In this document: in pieces, positions 30,452-41,750 of the stretch | How positions within the stretch are numbered: the stretch's first letter is position 1 | How the letters are laid out: each line of letters starts with the position of its first letter | NCBI GenBank assembly: GCA_031472005.1 | Contig: PZJY01000005.1 | Location: 806,001 to 870,000, forward strand | Reading direction: 5' to 3' | Origin: Tetracladium setigerum | Lineage: Eukaryota > Ascomycota > Leotiomycetes > Helotiales | DNA length: 64,000 bases | Notes under the pieces: generated by a model | Databases searched by the model: none | Told to the model about the DNA's origin: nothing | Seen by the model: the letters and a program-made list of their open reading frames with translations, nothing else | Made by a program: the position numbers and the translations under genes

Positions 30452-31890
30452 CTACTTAGTAAAATGAGGAGCATTGGAAACTATGACCATAATAACACCA
30501 GCAATGGTGCCAGTAATAGGAATGGTGGCGATCCATGAAATCAGAAGAAGTCCCACTCGTTGCCAGTTGACTGCCTTGTAGGTTCCCTTGCAAAGACCAA
30601 CACCGACGCTAGCACCGGTGATGCACATGGTTGTGGAGACTGGAAGAGAGTATTGAGAAAAGATGAGGACAGTGATAGCGGCTCCCATTTCCATGGACCA
30701 TCCTCTCGATGGCGAGTGGTAAGTAATTTTGTTGCCTATAACTATTTACTATTAGCTGGAATCTTTATGCAATAAGGAATTTACATACCTTTCATGATGT
30801 TGTAGCCAAAGGTGACGAGACCGAGGGAGATAGTTGCGGAGAGAACAGACAATTGCCAGACTAGGACAGGGGCTTTGAAGCAGCTGCGTTGTCAGTATGC
30901 CACGCTCTATAAATAACAGCCCATGGGCCAACGGAGTTACCAATATAGTTGGCGCCGTGGGCAAAAGAAGCGGTACAGACAGTGAGAACTTGAATGAATG
31001 AGTAGCAATGCTCGACCACATTGGGATACTTCTCGGCATATGAGTAAACACGCTCCATTCGGATACCTTCTGAAGTACCTTGGTTACCGCTCTGAGCAGT
31101 GTGGATGTCGTATTAGAAGCCGTAGAGAAGACCGCAGACGACTTGAGCAGGGAGGCGTTTGAAGAGAACAACCATATTGTGAGTCTCGTAAATCTCACCT
31201 GCCTTGTATGGATTGTTGTGGAGAGTTCGCATAGCCCAGCCTATAGGTCCACGCTTCAAGAGAAGCTTGGACTTGATCTTGCGATCACCATCGGCCATGA
31301 TTGCCTTGTATTGTTGGGCTTGATCTTCAAGGAACAGCACGACAGCCTTCTCTGCAGATTTTTCGGATTTAACCTCTGGGATGATGACATCCCCCTTTTC
31401 AGCTCGTTGAATCTCGTCATCTATACTTAGAGAGTCTTTCCTGTTGGAAGTGACTTGGATTTCGGAATCATCTTGAATGACGGCGTAATTGGGAACATAG
31501 GCTTCGTCGAGGTTCCCAGCTGATGCATCGCGCTTGAAGAGGAGTGGGCCGTAGAAGAACATCCACCACTTGACAGTCGGATCTTTCTTGATAACAATCG
31601 AGTGGACGTATGGAACAAAGAAGATCGCCGACATCAGGCAGAGCCCACCGCCAACACCCATAGTGACAGCGACGATATAAAACTTAGGCTTTTTAGCGAG
31701 ACCGAGACTTGGCGAACCCTTGTACACGATAGAAAGAGTGCAAATAGCACCGGCGACCAGGAAGAAGAAAGGCGCTGTGTTGACGGCCCATTGCATAGGG
31801 TTCTTGCCCATATGCACAATCACTTTAATGAGCATGAAAATAGAGGTACCAAAACCAGCAGCAATGCATGATTTCAGAGCCGAAGGTCTA
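30452..31890 (-). pseudogene. pho89: Na+/phosphate symporter (PHO89/PHO-4, PiT family) pseudogene
   Basis: Clear PiT-family sequence with several independent lesions. The 5' end is gone: homology starts abruptly at about 31885 (CIAAGFGTSIFMLIK) and the first third of the protein is missing. In frame, where the family has YGTTYDIH, the sequence reads LLYGF-stop-YDIHTAQSG (TAA near 31113). The signature GANDIGN reads GANYIGN, losing the substrate-site Asp. Near 30884 one base is missing between AASK and APVLVWQLSVL. The last intron (GGTATGT..TTATAG) and the final exon (MEMGAAITVLIFSQYSLPVS to stop 30452) are preserved. Central loop and intron positions look normal. Confidence 0.88.
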
Positions 31891-31896
31891 TTTCTT

Positions 31897-31919
31897 ATTA
31901 GTACGCTTCACGTACTAAT
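31897..31919. repeat. Perfect 9 bp hairpin at the truncation point
   Basis: ATTAGTACG (31897-31905) and CGTACTAAT (31911-31919) around a 5 nt loop CTTCA. It sits within about 10 bp of where phosphate-transporter homology ends, so it may mark a deletion or insertion breakpoint. Confidence 0.7.
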
Positions 31920-32952
31920 TAGTAGGACAGGTCTTCAAAACTAACGTGTTCTTAGATAAGCTCTATTTATAGAGCTACCAGGCTAGTCTGCAGGGTGGAT
32001 AGTTGCCTGTTATTGCGTATAAACGGAATTGGGACTGCTCTTGGACCATACTCAATCTTGGAAGTTTGCCGTAGTTTTTACTAAGGCTACCTAGAACTAC
32101 TAGTACCGGCGTGTGAGGATCTCGGAGAAGTGTGATTAAACGGCGATTCGTACTTTTTAATGTCTAAATAGAATTTTCTCCTAGTGCATTGTGCACTATG
32201 TAATACCTAATTTTCAGGAATCTTTTGGAATTTGGAGGACGGTAACTTATGAAAGAAAAGGGAATGGAAGGAAACACTAGCTTGGGGGAGGAACGGAGAT
32301 GGTCACGAAATAGTAGCGCGTGTCTTTCCTTCCATGCCAACTTAGCAAAATCAATGCGATCACAATCAATAGTATAGTGTTATACCGTTAGTACATCAGT
32401 ACTAAATATCTGTTTGTCTTTGCATTGGGGAAATGAAAGACTTGTAAATGTTGGAAGAGCAGTGTGATGGATGCCAGGAGGACTGGACTGGACAACGCAA
32501 CGATGTGGTTAGTCAAAAGTGTAGAGAGAGCTGTGGGAGTTGAAGGGAGTCGAGTATGGTCGTGGAGCATTGATGGCGGTAGTTGCGAGAGAGAACGGCA
32601 AGGAGGATATATAAGTATGTTCAGAAGCTCCCCAAAGTTGACGCAAGTAGAGATGACTGGCTAGAATTCTTGGGCACGTGATGAATTTTTATTAGTGTTT
32701 GAGCCCCCTGAAAACGACGACAAACCCCCGAAAACAGGAGAGCCAACACCACAACCTCGCATAATCCTATGTCAAAAATCGTTCTGCTTGTCCTCGCAAG
32801 TAGTTCAAGCCATATCCTTAACGATATATAACTTATCATAACGCTAAAGAAAAGACTTTACAGTAAGTCTGAATGCCTGACTTGGCTAGCCATTTGCAGA
32901 CGCTGTTTTTTTGCTGTACTAATTTCGCAGCCACGTCCGCTTCGAGCATTCT
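31920..32952. other. Unassigned 1 kb between pseudogene and Zn2Cys6 gene
   Basis: No transporter N-terminus could be found here on either strand. AT-rich with short palindromic words (CTCTATTTATAGAG near 31960). A CACGTG lies near 32675. Only short ORFs without motifs. Confidence 0.4.
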
Positions 32953-35074
32953 ATGTTGGTGACGCCGAACGGGAGTTCAAGCATTGAATCAACAGCAGAC
33001 ACCATGGATCTTATTGAGGCGGCTGAGAGCTGTTCGGACCACGATGATGCCAAAGTTGAGAGACTGACTGGTGCCAAAAAGCTGGCACGGGCTCGGGCAT
33101 GTGTTGGTTGCCGTAATAGCAAGATCAAATGCATTTATGTTGCCGACCAAAGTGTTTGTCAAGCCTGTCAAAGAGGATCTCGAGATTGTGTTTTACCAGG
33201 GCCTGCTAAGCAACGTACTAGAACAGCACACAAAGTTGCTGAACTGGAAAAGAAGATTCAAATGCTGACGGAGGAGCTCCTTGCAAAGAAAGAACATAGG
33301 ACTTCCACAACGGCTTCTTCAATAGCGACACGCGAAGCGTTCAATACACATGCCACTCATAGAGTCTTGGGGTCATTGAAACTCCCCAACCAGCAAGATA
33401 CGTCAAATACATCAATTGTCAACCCAAGCGTACTCCCCCGTTCGAGGCGTTTAGATTTGATCGACCGTGGAGTCATCCAGCTAGATTTGGCAAACATTCT
33501 TCTTGAACACTGGAAACAAAGTATGTCCATACATCTTCCAACAATCAGCTTACCTGCTCTTGTCACAACACAAGACATTCGATATTCTATGCCGATGGTA
33601 TTCATCGCCATTCTTGCTGTGGCTAGTGCATCAATTCAGCCATCATTGCAGCCGCAAATGCTATTGGAGCTCAATGAACAGCTTGCAGAACGTGTCTTAA
33701 TCACTGGCGAGAAATCTATGGATCTCGTACAAGCTCTGCTTCTCTACACTACGCACTTTATAGTGCCAGCGCAAGCAGAAAGATCATCCTACACTCAGTA
33801 CGTCCACAGCATTATATCAGTGTCTCTGGACCTAGGCCTTGACAAAGCGTATCGCCCTATTCAACCACGCATCGAAGCCAATGATGTTAGAAGAACGTGG
33901 CTTGCATGCTACTTTACAGCTTCAAGGTAAGTACATGTAACCATAATACCTTCCAGTATGATACTGACGTATTCAGCGTTGCTACATTGTTCCGACATAC
34001 CCCACTGATCCGTTTCTCGCCTCATACGGAACAATGTAGGCAGCAATTACTGGTGAATGAGAACAGCCCCGGCGACATATGGCTCTGTCACCTTGTGAGC
34101 CTTCGCCAGATTACCGAGGAGGCATCGCTTGTTTTTGAACTAGACGATGTTGCATCAACTGTTACGTTCTCCGATGCCAAGTGTCAATTCCAGCTCGCCA
34201 GACTTGACCAACAACTGAAGTCATGGCGAGACTCTGCGCCGAGATTGGTCCACGATGGCAAGACAACACCCATTCTTTCATATCATTAGCTTACTAGGGC
34301 AGGTGTACTTAACCATACGACGGCATCAGCAACATTATTTATCCACTCCCTTGCCATACGATCATATGAGCAAAATCGTAACACTGGGAAGGAGGGCAGC
34401 TTGATGAACAGTGCAGCACATTTTGAAGCACTGCGGATCTGTGTCGAGGCTAGCCATACGATCATAAACCAGTACCTCTCCTTCAGCGTCACTGTCGCCC
34501 GATGCTTACCCATATTAATCCCCCTTTGGACTGTATATGCAACAGTAATGCTCATCAAGCTTAGCCACTATATCAAAACGACTAGTATGCTCCGAGGACC
34601 AGTTGAATCGACATCTCATCTCCTAGATTCTATGCTTGCTCGACTAGCTGAGCTTTCTAGCGACGGATATTGGCCACAAGCAAAAGAATTTCGTGTTCTT
34701 TTTGAAAGACTGCGCGCATGGTATCTTTATAGGAAGGCAACATGTCAAGCTGGAGATCCAAGCTGTAACCTCGTCGGCGCTCTCCATTCCGCAATTGCAG
34801 AATCCGAGACGAGTTACAAGGAGAGGAGTGATGCTAGGGAAGAACAGATCACTTCATTGACCAGTGGAGATACCCCGGAACTCTAGGCACTACTAATGAT
34901 GCAGGGAATCAGGAGAATATCAATTGGGACAGCTTCGGGTTCGATGTGAATGAATTGAACGCCTTTGATTTTAACATGCAGAATGACAGATGGATGAGTT
35001 ATCTGTATGAACAGCAGCCGGTATTAGGAGGCGAATTGATGCAAAATACGGGTGCGTTCAATTGGGAGAAATGA
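32953..35074 (+). pseudogene. Zn2Cys6 transcription factor, disrupted
   Basis: N-terminal zinc cluster ACVGCRNSKIKC..C-QAC-QRGSRDC (C-x2-C-x6-C, C-x2-C-x6-C), then a heptad linker (VAELEKKIQMLTEELL) and a fungal-TF middle region. Intron 33927-33976 (GTAAGT..TCAG) joins YFTAS to SVATLFRH. The frame then meets TAG at 34287-34289 after ILSYH; the same frame continues (SATLFIHSLAIRSYEQN, later FERLRAWYLYRKATCQAG). Near 34857 a missing base shifts it: the tail DQWRYPGTLGTTNDAG to FNWEK, stop 35074, is one frame over. Exon 1 alone could give a truncated DNA-binding protein. The stop might be skipped by an unseen intron, but I found no suitable donor. Confidence 0.72.
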
Positions 35075-35177
35075 TGTGGAGTCGCTACTGTCGCACGTCA
35101 ATAGTGTATGGTATGATTCATATTCAGTCAAATTTTATTGACTTTATTCCATCAATCTCAGAACGTTTTTTATGCAT

Positions 35178-35466
35178 TCAGAAGTTGCTGTTTTTCAAAA
35201 TTTCCTTCAAAGTAGTTGGGTTTTCGTCTAGCGCATCCCGACTTTCTTGTAATGACATGCCATTGCAATATCTTGGCTTCTCAATCAATAAGTGGTTCTC
35301 CACCATCTCTGCCATGGAGTCTGGCAAGAAGCTCTTGTACTGATCCGAGCTAACTTGTTGATAGTTGATCTTTTTCCCGGTCGCCTCCTCAATCTCCTAG
35401 GATGGCCTTTATGACCGAACATCCTTGGATGCCGGTAGCACCGAAGACTGTGATGATCTTTGACAT
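35178..35466 (-). pseudogene. NmrA-like NAD(P)-binding gene with large internal deletion
   Basis: Starts MSKIITVFGATGIQGCSVIK, the Rossmann start of NmrA-like regulators, then stops after about 25 residues. A shifted frame then gives only the family's C-terminus: GKKINYQQVSSDQYKSFLPD, SMAEMVENHLLIEKP, ending LKEILKNSNF at 35178. About 200 residues in between are missing at one junction near 35392. Its start lies close to the regulator's 3' end. Confidence 0.75.
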
Positions 35467-36552
35467 AGTGAGACAAATCCTAGAAGAGACACAATCACAC
35501 AGGTGGTGATTGTGGGGATGATGCTAATGTATGTACTCGTGATAAAGGTTAAGAAGGGGACTGAAGGCAGTGTACATAAAAAATTGTCGCCATCCGATGC
35601 ATGGATCCGTTGAGTTGACTGATATCAAGCTCTCGGGAGGTACAGCGGTGAATTATGGGATTTATTAAGGGTATGAGGGTAGGGGTGTCAGATCACTCCT
35701 TAAACCCAAGTTGGTAGCACTCCATAAGATTTGTTTATATGCGGCCAGAAAACAACTCGTTTAGGGAAAGTATCAACAAACTGGCGCCTGCACTCACATC
35801 CTGAATACATCCCATACTTCACCGCTGTAATCTTACCTCCGTATAATGCACCACTTTTTGGTATGGAGGTTAGAGTTTCGTCGAAGCATCAGACCCTAAC
35901 CACCTCAGCCAGTTCGGGTTCAACTGCTCGGAGCCAACTGTTAGAGGGTAAATAAATTGCGTTTTCGTACCAACATTCGTTTGATGCAGATTAGACCAGG
36001 CGTGGTACTGTACAAAACCAAAGGCCGATCATGCTAGGTCTGGGAGTTGTATTTCGGACCGATTTGGGTCCGAGTCAAATTATGGGTGATGAATTATTTG
36101 GTACGGCGAATTTTGGCACCGAGACGAACCGAAAAGTGCAACATAAGCTTTTATTCTAACGCTACCAAGAAACAAAAACGTCAGAATAACGTGCGCTCCC
36201 TAGCCTCTCGGAGAAGTTTGGCGCCGACATCAAGAAAGAGCCATAATTAATTAGGTCATCAGAGCCAGCTGTCTCCGAGCGCCATGTCGCTAAGCAGTCG
36301 CTAAGCATACCTCTTCTGTCTGTGGACGTCGGCAGTACATCGAAAACTTGAAGAGCGAGCTACAGGGCTGAAATTGGAATGTTACAAATCTGAAATTAGA
36401 TTGTTACAAATCGAACATTTCTAAAGGCCGAAAACAATTCATTCTCAGTATGTATTCGCTTCGGTGGCGTATGGTGGGTGGTGGTCTTATACAGTACATA
36501 CATCTATCCCACCTTCATGGCTGGGCAGTCTTTCTCTGAACATACTCTCAAA
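35467..36552. other. Intergenic
   Basis: About 1.1 kb without a supported gene, upstream of both the NmrA-like remnant (minus) and the isoflavone-reductase-like gene (plus). Short ORFs carry no motif. Confidence 0.4.
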
Positions 36553-37478
36553 ATGTCAACCTCCTCGAATTTCGTCGCCATTGCAGGTGCAACTGGTCGT
36601 CTGGGCTCCCTGATCGCCCTCGAGCTCCGAAAGAGAAATGTAGCAGTCAAGGCTCTTGTACGGCCAGGCACTGCGGCACCTCGCACCAAGGAATTACGCG
36701 ACGCTGGAGTCGTAATCGCAGAAGTCGATATGACCAGTATTCCAGCCCTGACAAAAACTCTTACAGGTGCTTCGACGGTCGTTTCAGCGCTCCAGGGCCT
36801 TCGAGATGTCATGCTAGGTGTCCAAGGAAGCCTTCTCGATGCTGCAGTCACTGCAGAGGTACAGCGCTTCATCCCGTCCGACTTCTCGTTGGATTTCACC
36901 AAGACAGCGCCGGGCACCAATCGAAATCTCGACCTTCGGCGCGAGTTTCATGCGAAGCTCGATGAATCCGGCATCAAATGGACGAGCGTCTTGAACGGAG
37001 CGTTCATGGAACTGGTGACGGGTGGTCAGATTCCACTGATAAACGATAAATGGCACCGCATCATGCACTTCGGCAGCGCGGATCAAAAACTCGACGTTAC
37101 AACTGTACCAGACGTAGCTGCGTACACCGCTGCTGTGGCCGCAGACCCTAATCCGACACCGAAGGTTTTGCGTATTGCAGGAGACTCGTTTAGCGCATTC
37201 GACTTGGCTGCTATTGTAACTCGGGTACGTGGTCAGGAGTACACCCCGATGTGGAACGGCAGTGTGGGGTTTCTTCGATTGATCATTAGGATCCTGAAGT
37301 TGTTCATTGGGGTATGGAGGATAAGCAAATGCCACCTTGGCAAGGAATGCAGTACTTGGAGAACATGGTTTCGGGGAAAGGCAAACTGGATCCTCTGGAT
37401 AACAACAGATATCCCGAGCTAGTGTGGACTACGGTGGAGAGTGCTCTGATAGAGGCAGACGCGCAGAAAACGAAGTAA
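36553..37478 (+). CDS. Isoflavone-reductase-like/NmrA-type NAD(P)-dependent oxidoreductase, frameshifted
   Basis: About 308 residues, no introns. ATG 36553 is chosen because the Rossmann motif FVAIAGATGRLGSLIALELR follows at the normal distance; the upstream open codons are leader. Then KALVRPG, VVSALQGLRDVMLGVQGSLL, RFIPSDFSLDF and WTSVLNGAFMELV fit the isoflavone-reductase subfamily, whose lysine/aromatic substrate site is usual for phenolic reduction. Near 37316 (GGTATGGAGG) one base is missing. The true tail EDKQMPPWQGMQYLENMV to DAQKTK lies in the next frame and ends at 37478. A G-run undercall would explain it equally well. Substrate unknown. Confidence 0.78.
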
Positions 37479-38256
37479 AGTTGGGTTAAATTAGATCTAT
37501 TTTCAATGCTTCGTGGAGGTATTTAATTCAAACATCGGAGGGGTTCATCCTGATGGTAGGCATCGGAGACTGACCATGGTGGCAACGACAGTAACTCCCT
37601 AATTAGACATAATAAGAGTGATTGTCAGAGCGAGAGTAAATGCATCTTGAAATGTAAGGGGAGCCAACTCAGTTCAACACTTTCTTGTTGTGAATGTGAC
37701 AATTGGTCGCTAAGTGTTGATCATGCTCGCTCTTCGTCCCAACAATGACTCGATGTATCATAACATATTTGCCCTGCTTTTTATTTGTCTTCACCAGGCA
37801 AATATTTTGGTCTGGAGTGTTATCAACCATAATTGTAGTTCACTCCGAATGGTCTGTCTGCTTATTACGATATGCGTGGGTAGTACAATTCCTCATTCAT
37901 GCAGGCCTGAGCTTTATGTCAGCATGAAGGTAAGCTCAAAACTGCCAGTCATACTTTCGAGCAACTGATGAACGCGAAATGGAGCACGAACAGACAATAC
38001 AACGTAACGCAACACTGAATGCGCAATAATTCAGAACAACTAGAACTGACTATCTTTAAGATAGTTCGAAAACCAAAGAACTAGAATGTTGCTACGTTTC
38101 TAGTTCTAGCTCGATTTACATTCACACGATTGACAGACTCAAGCATTGCCAGTCTTCCGCAATAGTGATTTGAGATAAATACATTCATACTAAATCAAAA
38201 AGCAAGCCTTGTTCAATTTTGAAGGATCTACCGAGTCTATTCCCTGCACGAATCCC
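37479..38256. other. Intergenic, convergent
   Basis: 3' regions of the isoflavone-reductase-like and NmrA-like genes. AT-rich, with repeated AGTTC/GAACT words near 38040-38110. No gene supported. Confidence 0.4.
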
Positions 38257-39442
38257 TTAAGCCAACCCTTCAAATGCCTTTGCAGTCTTGATGTACTCCT
38301 CCCACGTGGTAAGGTCATCTTCCACTATCTAGATCTGGTATTAGCAACTGTTTACCTTATGTAATAGCAAAACTTACAGAGTGACTCCAATTCAGGCTCT
38401 CGCCGCCATAATAGCCACCCTCGTTCAACAGTCTCATGTTCTCCAGTAGTTCGTGAGCCGCGAACTCTGGCAGTCCAGCGCTGGTCAAAAAGCCTTGATA
38501 CACGTCATGTGGGGCCTCAAAATATCTTGCCGTCTCGCCAGCTTCTGGGTAGGTAGCTTTGAAGATGTCGAGCATCTCCTTGAGTGTGTAATATTTAGTT
38601 GCTGCGAGCACTCGCTTGCCGAGAGTCTCCTCACGATGCAAAAGGATACCCTTGACAAACTTCCCGGTATCTTCGATGGCAGCAAGGAGTGGAACGGGTG
38701 CTGAATCAGGGATCGGCATAGCTAATGTCCAGGCGTTGTCAGGTGGGGATTGGCGGATATTGCCACCGGGAAAGTTAGACATGTAGAATCCAGGGAGCAT
38801 GAATGTAGCTGGCAGAGAGATTTCTCGGATATAATCCTCGATCTTGGCCTTACTGTCGAAATGGTAGACGTGGGAGAGGGCACCATTAGTGACTAGATTA
38901 ATTCCATTGTTAGGTAACTTCTGATAAGGTTAAGGTCGGGCAACAAACGCTTTGTAATGTTCAACAGAGAACTCCAGATGTAGTGCTGAATGCCAGCTTC
39001 CTGAATGGTAATTAGAGCTGATTATTAGGTTGTCATAAAGGTATTAAACATACTAAAGCAGCATCAGCGAGATTCTTGCCTTGCTGGATCTCTAGGTCGG
39101 TGTCCATCTTCTCCCAGTAGTTTGTAACAGCAAATACGGCATAAGCTCCTCGGAATGCATTGACTAAGGTTGCCTTGTCGTTTACATCGGCCTACTCAAT
39201 CCTGATTAGCGGTGGCCATATGTTGGAAGCCGCCCACACTACAATTCATTGTCACTTACTTCAACAACTTCAACGCCCTTGCTTGCGAGAGCTTTTGCTC
39301 CATCTTTCGAAGCGTCACGTGTAATACCACGGACTGCCCAGCTGGCATTCAGTTTGGAATCTTTGAGAATGCTCCCTACAACTGAGCCTCCCTGGCCACC
39401 AGTGGCGCCGACAACAACGATGATCTTCTTGGTGGTGGTCAT
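38257..39442 (-). CDS. NmrA-like family protein
   Basis: 319 residues in five exons: 39442-39260, 39191-39054, 39000-38949, 38892-38378, 38328-38257; every junction keeps frame. N-terminus IIVVVGATGGQGGSVVGSIL, then SWAVRGITRD, VFAVTNYWEK, IQHYIWSSLLNITKLTNGAL and HVYHFDSKAKIEDYIRE as in NmrA/HSCARG-type proteins that bind NAD(P) without catalysing redox. They act as redox sensors; in nitrogen control the partner is an AreA-type GATA factor, not shown here. Intact, unlike the NmrA-like remnant at 35.2 kb. Shares a 784 bp divergent promoter with the SDR gene. Confidence 0.88.
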
Positions 39443-40226
39443 TTTCGGTAGGGTCTTGTGTTGTGCAGCGAGATTGATCGAGATGAGTTTGTTTGTCTGT
39501 TTTAAGGAAGAGAGTAGATTGATAAAGGTAAAGTGGTTTGAAAGGGAGAGGAATGCATTTTGGAGCGTTTGCGTAAGTGTTTAAATACTTTCTGCGTTTC
39601 TTGATTACCCCATATTCTACGGCGCAAACGCAGCAGCTTGATAATCCACTTTCTGGTTGTCTCCCTTGACCCACTAGGGATTTGTCTTGAAAGTTTGTCT
39701 CCGAACTCTTCTTCATATTATAAATTCCATTTAGTTGATTATAGCCCGCCAAGCTGCTTGAGCCGGATGCACGTGACTGGTAATTCCCAAGTGCCGGCAA
39801 GGCTGCCCTATAGGAAACTTCTCGGGGACTTCCTAGGAGTGGCTACCCGAGAAAAAAGTTCCCGACCCAGTCCCCATTGTTTTCCGCTTGCAATTGGCTC
39901 ACCGGATTCAGCGAGAAAAAAGTCGCCGTGCTCTGTCACCGTCACTATAGAAACTCTAATATATTACTGTATTACCTTGAGCATTGTGCATCACACCCCT
40001 CCGGTAACGCCTCATTGATTTATGGTATCAATTGCGAGTCAGTGCCTTATATAACTCAATTGGACTTTCAGAGCAGACGTTATCCTACATACACATGTGA
40101 ACCTTACAACAAGCGCAACTGACTGATAACCCTTCGGCGATCGCCCATTCTTCATTCATTGTTCTTTGACTTGCCAGCTTACAGCTCCCAATACATAGAG
40201 ACATTGCGGTGAGAACGATTGGGATC
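39443..40226. promoter_or_regulatory. Divergent promoter, NmrA-like / SDR genes
   Basis: 784 bp between two divergent ATGs. It contains two GAGAAAAAAGT words (39850 and 39910). Co-regulation of the two genes is possible from the layout; I identified no specific factor site. Confidence 0.5.
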
Positions 40227-41169
40227 ATGGGCTCGAAACTATATGCAGTCATCGCTGGCGCCGGCCCTGGAACGGGTGCGGCTGTCGCACGCAAATTCGC
40301 AGAAGCGTATTCGGTGGTCGTTCTTGCGCGAAGGCCCGAAAGCTATGCGTCTCTTGTTAGCGAGATCAATGCTAACGGGGGATTTGCAATTGGCATACCT
40401 ACAGATGTGTCCAATGCAGGTAGCATTGCAGACGCCTTTCAGGTTGCCGAGAAAGAACTTGGGAAGGATGCGGCTTGTGCAGTTAGTATTGTCCTCTCCT
40501 TCTGTATCTGTGTTTACATCACAGGCTTTATCATTACGCAACAATGTACGCTCTGCGGCTAACCTACCATATAATAGGCTGCTGTTTTCAATGCCAGTGG
40601 GAAGTTAACTCGAAAGCCTTTCCTGGAACAGACAGAGGCAGAATTCACTAGCCCGTACAATGTAAACTGGTAATTTTGTCACTGGCCAGACCCAATTATA
40701 GTACTTACATCTGCTTCAGTAAAGGCGGGTTCTTCTTTTCGCAAGCTGTCATCCCCAAGCTGCTCAAGAGCGCAACGCAAGAGTTAAAGCATCCTCCGAC
40801 ACTATTATTTACCGGAGCCACAGCCTCCCTTAAAGGATCCGCCCAGATGTCTTCATTCGCAGTTGGGAAATTTGCAACACGAGCTTTGGCGCAGTCTCTT
40901 TCACGGGAGTTTGGTCCTCAAGGTGTTCACGTGGGTCATATAATTATAGATGGCGTAATAGATCTACCAGGGAGTAAAGAATACCTCAAAGACGCTGGAC
41001 CAGAGGCGAAGATCAATCCTGATGCAGTAAGTGCTAAATCCCGTCTTTGGTTCTCTGTGTAACTAATTATCACTTTCAGATTGCCGATACTTATTGGTAT
41101 CTCCATACTCAACCTCGATCTGGATTTTCGCACGAGCTTGAGGTCAGACCGTGGGTAGAGAAGTGGTAA
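40227..41169 (+). CDS. Short-chain dehydrogenase/reductase (FxxxK subclass)
   Basis: 247 residues in four exons: 40227-40481, 40578-40669, 40720-41026, 41080-41169; introns 96, 50 and 53 nt. NAD(P) motif AVIAGAGPGTGAAVARKF, NASG-equivalent VFNASG, VNCKGGFFFSQAVIPKLL across a splice, and PGGV-like region VIDLPGSKEYL. At the catalytic YxxxK position the sequence has FAVGK (SSFAVGKFATRALAQSL). A Phe there is usual in one SDR subclass, so it need not mean inactivity, but ordinary Tyr-based catalysis is not expected. ATG 40227 gives the correct spacing to the Rossmann loop. Intact. Confidence 0.87.
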
Positions 41170-41750
41170 TTCTTTTTTATTTGTTGCTAGGATGCTGTTG
41201 TTGCCAATCCATGAAGTAGTGTCAATGTAGCACAAGTAGAAGAAACGATTTCATCTTATAGTTTTGAAGTTTTTACAGATTAGAATCGTAGGCTAGGTTT
41301 TGTAACGAATGTGAAATACGCTTCTGCAGTCAGAATGCTCTCCAACAACACCTGGACTATCCGCGCACGACTTCGAGTGTAACGAGTGTGAGATAAGCTT
41401 CCGTAGTCCGGAAGCTACTTCAATCCTGGATTAAAAAAATCGGCTCAAATGAAGAGTGTGATTTGCTGTATATCCTGGCTTTTGTAGAAATATTGAGGAG
41501 CCGTACATACTGACAACCTACATCATTTTGGCCATGTACGAAGTATCTGGAAAATGGCAGGAGGATTACAGTTCTTGGCTACAGTGGCACAAATTGCAGG
41601 TCAAATGCAAATTATAGTCTCTTTGGAGCGAAGGTTCTGTATTGTTGTATAAGGAAGAGAGGGGTATCTGGGGATTAGGTCCCCAGATGTACTAGATGCT
41701 GAACCATCGTACCCACAGGCTTGTTAATCGGGCATGTGTGATGCACCTGA
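41170..41750. other. Intergenic, convergent
   Basis: 3' ends of the SDR and GST genes. Contains a direct repeat of GTAACGA(A/G)TGTGA followed by ACGCTTCTGCAGTC / AAGCTTCCGTAGTC (near 41300 and 41381). No gene. Confidence 0.4.

Noticed and set aside
40900..40925. SDR called inactive because the catalytic Tyr is Phe
   Set aside because: FxxxK with the same flanking residues is usual for one SDR subclass, so it is not evidence of decay.
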